Both the position numbers and the translations under genes were made by a program. DNA of 59,496 nt from Candidatus Thioglobus sp. GTDB lineage: Bacteria > Pseudomonadota > Gammaproteobacteria > PS1 > Pseudothioglobaceae. The stretch spans positions 1-59,496 of the forward strand of contig DUCF01000088.1 in the NCBI GenBank assembly GCA_012959965.1. The letters run 5' to 3'. The notes under the pieces are model-generated. The model worked only from the letters and a program-made list of their open reading frames with translations. It was not told the DNA's origin and ran no database searches. Positions 1 through 7,060 of the stretch are shown here, piece after piece; the first letter of the stretch is position 1, and every line of letters starts with the position of its first letter.

Positions 1-499
1 CGAGAATCAACTTATCGTCCATTAACTGTTCTATATGGATATTAGGCTGGTGAATTGGACGATAAAGAATGGCCATATCAATATGACCGTCTCGAAGTTG
101 AGCCATCAAGGGGTCCGAATAATCACTGATTACTCTTGTTGCAATACTGGGTTCTGTTTTCCACATGATGTCTAGCCATTTGGTGGCAATATAATCCCAG
201 TGATTCATTTGAATGCCAAAACTAAAAACACCGGTCATATCGTCTGGTAAGGCAATTTCTTGACGCGCTCTTTCCCATGCTTGAACAGCGGCAACGGCGT
301 GCTTATGAAAAAGTCTGCCAGCGGTTGTTAGCTCACAACCGTTACGTTTTCTGATAATAAGTGCTTGGTTGAGTTGCTCTTCTAGCGCCTTGATTCTAGC
401 ACTGACAGTGGATTGAGTAACGTGTAATTTTTCGGCTGACGCTTGAAAGCTGCCAGATGAACTGACCTCTAAAAAAGTCCTCATATGCTCAATATTCAT
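1..499 (-). CDS. LysR-family transcriptional regulator (3' end cut by window edge)
   Basis: The minus strand is open from an ATG at 499 to the window edge, giving about 166 residues. The N-terminus begins MNIEHMRTFLEVSSSGSFQ and carries the LysR helix-turn-helix, including ASAEKLHVTQSTVSARIKALE. The start of the effector-binding domain follows. LysR proteins are usually about 300 residues, so roughly the C-terminal half is missing. The gene is divergent from the aldolase operon at 668, and a dyad lies between them, so it probably controls that operon in response to one of its substrates. The inducer cannot be read from the sequence. Confidence 0.9.
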   Translation of the reverse strand, partial: MNIEHMRTFLEVSSSGSFQASAEKLHVTQSTVSARIKALEEQLNQALIIRKRNGCELTTAGRLFHKHAVAAVQAWERARQEIALPDDMTGVFSFGIQMNHWDYIATKWLDIMWKTEPSIATRVISDYSDPLMAQLRDGHIDMAILYRPIHQPNIHIEQLMDDKLIL

Positions 500-566
500 T
501 TAGCCTCCCTCATAAACCAAGTTATTCATTGAATATCCTGATTATACAAAGCCTATGGGGTTGGTA

Positions 567-583
567 TATCGCTATTTTCGATA
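567..583. promoter_or_regulatory. Candidate LysR operator in the divergent promoter region
   Basis: TATCG and CGATA arms are separated by 7 bases (567-571 and 579-583). This dyad contains the T-N11-A pattern typical of LysR boxes. It sits midway in the 168-base gap between the LysR gene and the aldolase operon. The rest of the gap is AT-rich, and I could not place a clear -35/-10 pair in it. Confidence 0.45.
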
Positions 584-667
584 AGTGTTATAGTTTTTTA
601 TTGCAGTTCTTTTTGCCTCAAGGGGGTATATTTATCTCTTTTTAGTGTTTATAAAATAGCAAATAGT

Positions 668-1390
668 ATGAGTCTTGAACAAGAGCAAGAAAAAGTTAAG
701 ATTGACTTGGCAGCAATGTTTCGCCTAACCGCAATGAATGGTTGGGACGACACTATCTGGAATCACATTACTGCAAGAGTGCCGGGCTCGGCACACCATT
801 TTTACATGCATCGTTTTGGCCTAACTTACGAAGAAGTTTGTGCTTCAAATTTAATCAAGGTTGATGAAGAGGGTAATGTTCTAGAAGGTCCGAGCGATGT
901 CAATACAGCCGGTTTTATTATTCACAGCGCCATTCACCTCAATCACCCGAACAACAAATTTGTGTTTCATGCACACCCTGCGAGTGCAATTGCAGCCACA
1001 GCTTTTAAAGAAATTCCATTTTTAGTGCAGGATTCTGCGATGCTTTATGGGAAAGTCGGTTATCACGATTGGGAGGGTTTGTCGGTCGACCCAGATGAGC
1101 GCTTACGTATCGCTGATAATTTGGGCGACAATAGCTGTTTGGTGATGCGTAATCACGGCTTTTTGACGGTTGGCGATACTGCGGGTCAGTGCTTTATGCA
1201 TATGTATTATTTGATTCGCCTTTGTGAAGTGGCCCTTAGTGCCAAAGCCTCAAATTTGGAGATTGACAGCGGACCAGAACATCTTTGGCCAATTGCATCT
1301 AAGCAGTACGAGGCGTTTTCACCGGGTGTGTATGAGTGGCCGGGATTACTACGCCGTTGTGACCGATTAGATCCTTCATACAAACATTAA
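668..1390 (+). CDS. Class II aldolase/adducin family protein
   Basis: This 240-residue protein has the length and fold signature of the class II aldolase/adducin family. Those zinc enzymes cleave or decarboxylate phosphorylated or free hydroxy-acids. The probable zinc ligands are H101 and H103 in HAHPASAIAATA and H163 in NHGFLTVG. The acidic residue that fuculose-phosphate aldolase uses just before the F-x-x-H segment does not appear conserved (TAGFIIH here), so a standard aldol cleavage should not be assumed. It is the first gene of the operon running to 5357 and is followed after 2 bases by the oxygenase gene. The substrate is unknown. Confidence 0.85.
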   Translation: MSLEQEQEKVKIDLAAMFRLTAMNGWDDTIWNHITARVPGSAHHFYMHRFGLTYEEVCASNLIKVDEEGNVLEGPSDVNTAGFIIHSAIHLNHPNNKFVFHAHPASAIAATAFKEIPFLVQDSAMLYGKVGYHDWEGLSVDPDERLRIADNLGDNSCLVMRNHGFLTVGDTAGQCFMHMYYLIRLCEVALSAKASNLEIDSGPEHLWPIASKQYEAFSPGVYEWPGLLRRCDRLDPSYKH

Positions 1391-1392
1391 TA

Positions 1393-2277
1393 ATGTCCGT
1401 TATTTCAGCACCTTCCGCCTTTAGTGCTAACGAGATTAGACTGGAGGATTTTCTAGATTTAGAGCGATTTCCTATTCACGATTTAACCAGTGACAAAAGA
1501 GCTGCGCTTGTTGCGCAGTGTCATCAAAATCTTGAAAAGTGCGGTTGTGCCCATGTGCCGAATTTTATTATCCCCACTGCCATTAAAAAAATGAAGGAAG
1601 AGGCTTTTCGAATTATGGATGGGGCGAGGAGGGCGCATGCATGGGTGAATCCTTACCTTACCAAAGAAGACACCAGCTTGCCGAGCGATCATCCCAAGCG
1701 TTTTTTTGAAGAAAGAACTTCGTCCTTTATTAATTCCGATTTATTAGAGGCGGACTCGATTTTAAGAATGATTTACGACAGTGATGTGATGGTGCATTTT
1801 GTTTCTGATTGTCTGAATGTTGGACCTATTTATCGTTGGGCGGAGCCATTAGGGCGCAATCCGTATAGTGTAATGAAGGGCGGTGATTACTTTCCATGGC
1901 ATTTTGACGGCAATGACTTTACCGTGAGCATTCTTGTCAGCGAGGCTGAAGAAGGCGGTGATTTTGAGTACGCGCCCGATATTCGTTCTGCCAATAATGA
2001 GTGTTTTGACGATGTTGGTGCGGTCTTGCATGGTGCTCGAGAAAAGGTCCGGGTGCTGAGTTTACAAACGGGTGATTTGCAAATATTTAAAGGCCGTTAT
2101 TCGATGCACAGAGTCACGGTGACTCAAGGCTCGTCGCCACGAATTATTGCCCTACCAACCTATGTTACCAACCCGTATTTGGTTAATAGGCCGCACCACG
2201 CTGAAGCATTTTATGGGCGTTCAATGGATATTCACCACGAGCGTAATTTAGAGCGCGTTGACAACTTAACCGATTAA
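1393..2277 (+). CDS. 2-oxoglutarate/Fe(II)-dependent oxygenase-like protein
   Basis: This 294-residue protein carries the double-stranded beta-helix iron triad. H170 and D172 lie in WHFDGND and H239 in YSMHRVT. R250 in SPRIIALPTY is well placed to bind the 2-oxoglutarate carboxylate. Family members hydroxylate or oxidatively demethylate small acids and amines using O2. The start lies 2 bases after the aldolase stop, and the dehydrogenase gene follows after 11 bases, so the genes are probably co-transcribed. The neighbours suggest it hydroxylates a compound that the aldolase and dehydrogenases then process. The exact substrate is not deducible. Confidence 0.8.
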   Translation: MSVISAPSAFSANEIRLEDFLDLERFPIHDLTSDKRAALVAQCHQNLEKCGCAHVPNFIIPTAIKKMKEEAFRIMDGARRAHAWVNPYLTKEDTSLPSDHPKRFFEERTSSFINSDLLEADSILRMIYDSDVMVHFVSDCLNVGPIYRWAEPLGRNPYSVMKGGDYFPWHFDGNDFTVSILVSEAEEGGDFEYAPDIRSANNECFDDVGAVLHGAREKVRVLSLQTGDLQIFKGRYSMHRVTVTQGSSPRIIALPTYVTNPYLVNRPHHAEAFYGRSMDIHHERNLERVDNLTD

Positions 2278-2288
2278 GGAAAGATAAA

Positions 2289-3182
2289 ATGAATATTGGA
2301 TTTATCGGTCTTGGCAATATGGGTGCTGGAATGGCGCTCAATCTGCTTAGGCATTGCCAAGAGTCTGGCGACACACTCATTGTTTTTGATATTAATGAAG
2401 CAGTATTGGTGGATTTGATTGCCAAAGGCGCGGTTAATGGGCAGAGTGTTGCCAAGTTGTGCAGCCAGTGCGAGGTATTGTTTACCTCGCTACCAAGTTC
2501 CAAAGAGGTCAACCTTCTGGCTTTTGGTGATGACGGTATTCTTGCCATGCTTAAGGAGGGTGCGACCTGGTTTGAAACCAGCACCAATGAGTTATCAGAA
2601 TGGCAAAAAGTTAAAAACGAAGCGCCGATCCATCTAACCTTGGTCGATGCGCCAGTCAGTGGTGGTGCCGAGGGCGCCTTGGCAGGTACACTGGCGATCT
2701 TTCTCGGCATTGATGAAGGTGTGCTCAACCGGTTTGAGTCTTTATTGAGAAGCTTCGCTGCAAGGGTGGAGCGTATGGGTCCTTCTGGCGCCGGTTACGT
2801 CACTAAATTAGCGCAGCTGCATCTTAACTATTTGGTTGCCCAGGGTATTGGCGAAACACTGATGTTGGGCGCTAAAGCCAATTTAGATCTGGGTGTGTTA
2901 CACTCTGTCTTAATGAGTAGTTGCGCAAGAAGCTATGTTGTCGAAAGTTACATTCCAAAAGTTCTGGATGGTAGCTACGATACATCGTTTGCACTTGGTC
3001 TTGCGGAAAAAGACATGCGCTTAATTACCGAATTGGGCCAACATCTTGAGGTGAAAATGCCACTTGGTGACAAGGTCTATAGTACTTACCAAGCTGCAAT
3101 GAAGGCCTATGGAGAAAACGCTCCACATCTTAGTATTGTTCGTTTAATGGAAGAGCAGCATGATCAAATTTTGCGCAGTTAG
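2289..3182 (+). CDS. 3-hydroxyisobutyrate dehydrogenase family oxidoreductase
   Basis: This 297-residue beta-hydroxyacid dehydrogenase has an N-terminal dinucleotide-binding loop (GFIGLGNMGAGMALNLL, residues 4-20) and the substrate motif DAPVSGGAEGA near residue 120. The catalytic lysine is K173 in GYVTKLAQL. The asparagine normally found four residues after this lysine in HIBADH and GarR is a leucine here, so the substrate preference may differ. The gene sits in the operon between the oxygenase and the GhrA-like enzyme, preceded by an AAGGAAAG ribosome site. The family oxidises or reduces 3-hydroxyacids with NAD(P). Confidence 0.85.
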   Translation: MNIGFIGLGNMGAGMALNLLRHCQESGDTLIVFDINEAVLVDLIAKGAVNGQSVAKLCSQCEVLFTSLPSSKEVNLLAFGDDGILAMLKEGATWFETSTNELSEWQKVKNEAPIHLTLVDAPVSGGAEGALAGTLAIFLGIDEGVLNRFESLLRSFAARVERMGPSGAGYVTKLAQLHLNYLVAQGIGETLMLGAKANLDLGVLHSVLMSSCARSYVVESYIPKVLDGSYDTSFALGLAEKDMRLITELGQHLEVKMPLGDKVYSTYQAAMKAYGENAPHLSIVRLMEEQHDQILRS

Positions 3183-3196
3183 GGCGTACTGAAATT

Positions 3197-4129
3197 ATGG
3201 CATTACTTGTTAGCCTTACCGATACAGACATTGCGCCGTGGTTAAAAGTATTTCAAACGGAATTGAGTGGTATGGATATCCGAATTTACCCTGATGTGGG
3301 TGATCCATGCGACATTGAGTATGTTGCTGCCTGGCAACACCCTTTTTCTGAGTATAAAAAATACCCAAATTTAAAAGCTATCTTGTCACTCGGCGCAGGT
3401 GTGGATCACATCACCAAAGATCCAGAACTACCCAGTGGCATCCCTATCGTGCGAATGGCGGACAATGCTTTGACACGAGATATGTGCTTGTATGCACTTC
3501 ATTGGGTGCTGCATTTTCACAGTGATTACTATCGCTATGCTCAACAACAATCGAATAAGCAATGGCTGCCACAAGACTTTGTCTCACCAAGAGATCGTAC
3601 GATTGGTGTTATGGGCCTGGGTAATATTGGCAAACAAATCGCCGAGTCGCTGGCCACTCAAGGGTTTAATGTTGTTGGCTGGGGCGCAAGCGAAAAACAA
3701 ACAACTGGCTTGATTGAATACTTCCACGGGAAAGAGCAAATGAATGCTTTTTTAAATAAGGCTGAAATTTTGATTAATGTATTGCCACTCACCGATGCAA
3801 CCAGAAATAGAGTAACAGAAAGTGAATTACGTCAACTGCCGCAAGGTTCCTTTGTCATCAATATGGGCAGAGGTTGTATTGTGAATGAGAGCGATCTACT
3901 GTCTTTGCTTAATAGTGGTCATATTGCTGCGGCCGTTCTGGACGTATTTGACATCGAACCTTTGCCCGATGATAACCCGCTTTGGTCGCATCCAAGCGTT
4001 ACCATTACCCCGCATATTGCCGGTCAAAGCGATGGTGAAACAGCGGCAATGTTCATGGTTGATAATATTCGCAGAATAGAGCACGGTGAAGCGCCATTTC
4101 CGCTTTACGACCCCGTTCTGGGCTATTAA
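3197..4129 (+). CDS. ghrA: Glyoxylate/hydroxypyruvate reductase A-like 2-hydroxyacid dehydrogenase
   Basis: This 310-residue D-isomer-specific 2-hydroxyacid dehydrogenase has the length and motifs of the GhrA group. The NAD(P) loop is GVMGLGNIGKQIAE. The catalytic arginine lies in NMGRGCIVNE, the glutamate in DVFDIEPLP and the histidine in TPHIAGQ. GhrA enzymes reduce glyoxylate and hydroxypyruvate in the cytoplasm. Placement between a 3-hydroxyacid dehydrogenase and a DddP-like gene suggests it handles a 2-oxoacid made by this operon. The upstream gap is 14 bases. The family call is firm; the physiological substrate is not. Confidence 0.82.
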   Translation: MALLVSLTDTDIAPWLKVFQTELSGMDIRIYPDVGDPCDIEYVAAWQHPFSEYKKYPNLKAILSLGAGVDHITKDPELPSGIPIVRMADNALTRDMCLYALHWVLHFHSDYYRYAQQQSNKQWLPQDFVSPRDRTIGVMGLGNIGKQIAESLATQGFNVVGWGASEKQTTGLIEYFHGKEQMNAFLNKAEILINVLPLTDATRNRVTESELRQLPQGSFVINMGRGCIVNESDLLSLLNSGHIAAAVLDVFDIEPLPDDNPLWSHPSVTITPHIAGQSDGETAAMFMVDNIRRIEHGEAPFPLYDPVLGY

Positions 4130-4154
4130 CGAATAAAAACGAATAAGTAATAAA

Positions 4155-5357
4155 ATGACAAAACTATTACCAAGCCCTCAGATTTCTGAAAGCAGGTGGA
4201 AGAAAATGTGTGACTATCGTCTGGCAAGATTGCGTCAGATTATGTCGGATAAAAACGTTGATTTATGCATACTGGCAAATCCAATCAGTTTGCGATACGC
4301 TATTGATTTCAATGAATACCAAGTCTTTCAAGCGCACATCCCCACCTGTTATTTGTTTGTGCCATTGGAGGGGCCACTTGTCATGCATGGCGCGACCAGC
4401 CAAGAGTTTCCTAATGTTGCAAGCTATCAGCGCCCTCGCTTTGTTAGTCCTTTTGATGGCGGTTTTGATTTAAATGACAAAACACGTCTTTTTGCCGATG
4501 ACGTTAAATCGCTTTTTGGGGGCGATCACCTCAAATCTGCCCCCGCCAGAATTGCGCTTGAACGATTTACGCCGCTTGCAACTCAAGCGCTAGAAGCTCT
4601 TGGCTTTGAGGTGGTTGATGCCGATTGTATTGTTGAACAGGCCAAAGTCATTAAGTCTGATACAGAGATTGAGTGCATTAAACACTCGATTGCAGTGACA
4701 GAGTACGGCATGAAGCTAATGCAAGAAAACACTAAAGCCGGCATGACGGAGCGCCAACTCTGGTCAATTCTTCATCAAGTGAATGTCGCCAATAATGGCT
4801 GCTGGATGGAGGGTCATATGCTCTCATCCGGGCCCCGTACTAACCCTTGGCTGCAAGAGGCAACGGAACGTGTTATCGAACAAGGAGACATGATTGCTTT
4901 TGATACCGACCTCATCGGCCCAAGAGGCTATATGGCAGATATTTCCAGATCCTGGATATGCGGTGGTGGTGTCGGTACACAAGCACAAAGAGACGCTTAT
5001 CAGCATGCTTTTGATGAGGTGCAGTTCAATATAGACATTATCAAGCCGGGTATGGGTTTTGCCGAATTGGCCGAACATGCCTTTAAGCGTAAGAAAATAT
5101 ATCAACACAATCACTACGTTTGCGTTTATCACGGTGCAGGCCTTTCGGATGAATATCCCAAAATATACTACCAAGACGATTGGGCTAGAGATGGTTATGA
5201 CGGCATTGTAGAGCCTAATACGGTTTTATGTGTGGAAAGCTACTCAGGTGCAAAAAATGGCATTGTTGGTGTCAAGCTTGAGCAAATGGTTCTGGTGAAT
5301 GAAACTGGCATCGAGGTGTTAACGCATTACCCATTCGAAGATAATTTAATTCAATAG
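4155..5357 (+). CDS. dddP: DddP-like M24-fold enzyme (candidate DMSP lyase)
   Basis: This 400-residue pita-bread (M24) protein closely resembles the iron-dependent DMSP lyase DddP, which splits dimethylsulfoniopropionate into DMS and acrylate. Shared stretches include LSSGPRTNPW, AFDTDLIGPRG and HGAGLSDEYP. The candidate metal ligands are D250, D252, D262, H326, E361 and E376. They correspond to the DddP residues I remember as D295, D297, D307, H371, E406 and E421, with a constant offset of 45, meaning no gaps across the catalytic region. It is the last gene of the 668-5357 operon, just upstream of gcvTHP. An M24 peptidase or amidase of unknown substrate is the alternative. No acrylate-handling gene (acuI, acuN) is visible nearby. 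The DddP numbering is from memory, not from an alignment. Confidence 0.65.
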   Translation: MTKLLPSPQISESRWKKMCDYRLARLRQIMSDKNVDLCILANPISLRYAIDFNEYQVFQAHIPTCYLFVPLEGPLVMHGATSQEFPNVASYQRPRFVSPFDGGFDLNDKTRLFADDVKSLFGGDHLKSAPARIALERFTPLATQALEALGFEVVDADCIVEQAKVIKSDTEIECIKHSIAVTEYGMKLMQENTKAGMTERQLWSILHQVNVANNGCWMEGHMLSSGPRTNPWLQEATERVIEQGDMIAFDTDLIGPRGYMADISRSWICGGGVGTQAQRDAYQHAFDEVQFNIDIIKPGMGFAELAEHAFKRKKIYQHNHYVCVYHGAGLSDEYPKIYYQDDWARDGYDGIVEPNTVLCVESYSGAKNGIVGVKLEQMVLVNETGIEVLTHYPFEDNLIQ

Positions 5358-5404
5358 TAAGTGAACTAAACTAAAAATACCTCCTACTTTAATTCAATAC
5401 AGTC

Positions 5405-5419
5405 TATAATTTATATAGA
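5405..5419. promoter_or_regulatory. AT-rich dyad with -10-like box upstream of gcvT
   Basis: The 162-base gap before gcvT contains CTATA-N5-TATAG (5405 region), which overlaps a TATAAT box at 5405-5410. No convincing -35 was found 17 bases upstream. The 13-base string TATAATTTATATA here recurs upstream of the hydantoinase gene at 11568-11580, so a shared regulator is possible. No glycine riboswitch core was recognised in this gap. Confidence 0.35.
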
Positions 5420-5519
5420 TTGAATATAACTAAACACGTCTGCGGTTTATTTTATCAGTTAATACTGGGTAAATAAGCGTAGCTATAGGCATATTATCAC
5501 GATATTGAAGAGTAATTAA

Positions 5520-6656
5520 ATGGGTCTTGCGATGACAGAAACTATAAATGAATTCACTACAGCGTTTTATCAAATGCATATTGATGCTGGCGCGAAAATG
5601 GTGCCTTTTGCGGGCTATGACATGCCTGTTAGTTATCCGTTGGGTGTAAAAAAAGAACATTTACATACACGCGAGAAGGTCGGCCTTTTTGATGTCTCAC
5701 ATATGGGGCAAGTCAAGCTAATTGGTGAAAATGCAAAAAAAGCATTAGAGTCTTTAGTGCCAGTCGATATTATTGATTTGCCATTAATGAAGCAACGCTA
5801 CGCGCTATTTACCAACGACAAGGGCGGCGTTCTTGATGATCTTATGGTAACAAATATTGGCAATGACAGCTTGTTGTTGGTGGTCAATGCTGGCTGCAAA
5901 CAGGCGGATTTTGCTCATTTGCAGAATACTATTGGCAATGAGTGTGAAGTGAAAGTGTTGGAGGATTACGCACTACTAGCTTTGCAAGGGCCACAGGCTG
6001 GCGAAGTGTTGGCGGCGTTGGCGCCAGAATCCCGTGAAATGACTTTTATGACGGCTAAAGTTTTAATGATTGATGGTATTGATTGCTTCGCCACGCGATC
6101 GGGCTACAGCGGCGAAGACGGTTTTGAGATTTCTGTTCACAACGACCAAGCGCAACAACTAGCCAAATGTCTTTTGGCGCATGAGGCTGTTGAGTGGATT
6201 GGTCTTGGTGCTAGAGATTCTCTGCGTTTAGAAGCGGGCTTGTCTCTTTACGGCCACGAATTGGATACAGAACACAGCCCGGTGGAATCTTCGCTTGTTT
6301 GGGCCTTGTCAAAAGTGAGAAGATCTGACGGCTCTCGTGCCGGCGGATATCCCGGTGCGATGACTGTCATGAATCATATTGATGCCGGTGTGGCGCAAAA
6401 AATTGTCGGTCTTCAGCCAGAGGGCAGAGCGCCTGTACGTGATGGCGTGGAGATCGTTGATGACGATGATAATGTTGTTGGCAAAGTCACTAGTGGTGGC
6501 TTCGGACCGACAACTGGCAAGCCCATTGTTATCGCCAGAATTGAATCTGCGGCGAGTGATGGCACAAAAAAACTCTTCGCTATTGTGCGTGAGAAAAAAC
6601 TTGCAGTTGAAGTGGTCAAACTGCCATTTGTAAAAACCAATTATTACCGTGGCTAA
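5520..6656 (+). CDS. gcvT: Glycine cleavage system T protein (aminomethyltransferase)
   Basis: This 378-residue T protein transfers the methylene group from the H-protein aminomethyl arm to tetrahydrofolate, releasing ammonia. The N-terminal region (MVPFAGYDMPVSYP, VGLFDVSHMGQ) and the later GYSGEDGFEI and GARDSLRLEAGL segments are standard for GcvT. I kept the ATG at 5520, which follows GAAGAG at a good distance; the ATG at 5532 is an alternative that removes four residues. gcvH and gcvP follow directly. The related DMSP demethylase DmdA was considered and is unlikely given the complete gcvTHP context. Confidence 0.95.
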   Translation: MGLAMTETINEFTTAFYQMHIDAGAKMVPFAGYDMPVSYPLGVKKEHLHTREKVGLFDVSHMGQVKLIGENAKKALESLVPVDIIDLPLMKQRYALFTNDKGGVLDDLMVTNIGNDSLLLVVNAGCKQADFAHLQNTIGNECEVKVLEDYALLALQGPQAGEVLAALAPESREMTFMTAKVLMIDGIDCFATRSGYSGEDGFEISVHNDQAQQLAKCLLAHEAVEWIGLGARDSLRLEAGLSLYGHELDTEHSPVESSLVWALSKVRRSDGSRAGGYPGAMTVMNHIDAGVAQKIVGLQPEGRAPVRDGVEIVDDDDNVVGKVTSGGFGPTTGKPIVIARIESAASDGTKKLFAIVREKKLAVEVVKLPFVKTNYYRG

Positions 6657-6676
6657 GTGCCATACAAGGAGATGTT

Positions 6677-7048
6677 ATGACAATTAAATATTCAGAAGAT
6701 CATGAGTGGATCGAACTAACGGAAGACGGATTAGTGACAGTTGGTATTACGGAGTTTGCTCAAGAGCAACTCGGTGATCTGGTTTTTATCGAGCTACCCG
6801 ATGTCAGCGATGAAGTCAGCCAAGGCGACAATATCTGTGTCATTGAGTCTGTTAAAGCGGCCTCCGACTTGATTGCGCCTGTTTCTGGTGAGATTGTGTC
6901 GGTTAACGATCGTCTTAATGATGAGCCGGAACTGGCTTCTGAGGATCCATTGGTGGAGGGTTGGTTTGTCAAAATAAAACTTTCCGATATTTCTGAGTTT
7001 GACGCCCTAATGGACGAGGCGGCTTACCAAGAATTTATAGAAGAATAA
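6677..7048 (+). CDS. gcvH: Glycine cleavage system H protein
   Basis: This 123-residue lipoyl carrier shuttles the aminomethyl group from GcvP to GcvT. The lipoylated lysine is K60 in VIESVKAASDL. The start is fixed by a strong AAGGAG ribosome site 6 bases upstream. It is the usual length for the family and lies between gcvT and gcvP with gaps of 20 and 12 bases. Confidence 0.97.
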   Translation: MTIKYSEDHEWIELTEDGLVTVGITEFAQEQLGDLVFIELPDVSDEVSQGDNICVIESVKAASDLIAPVSGEIVSVNDRLNDEPELASEDPLVEGWFVKIKLSDISEFDALMDEAAYQEFIEE

Positions 7049-7060
7049 AGAGAGAAAAAA

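Noticed and set aside
2183-2728. Long minus-strand open frame over the oxygenase/dehydrogenase junction
   Set aside because: It lies antisense to two well-supported genes, has no recognisable domain, and its composition is that of a shadow frame.
5358-5519. Glycine riboswitch upstream of gcvT
   Set aside because: The gap is only 162 bases, very AT-rich, and I could not find the conserved glycine aptamer core or a tandem arrangement.
5520-6656. DMSP demethylase DmdA instead of GcvT, given the DddP-like neighbour
   Set aside because: The protein has typical GcvT motifs and is immediately followed by gcvH and gcvP in the standard order.
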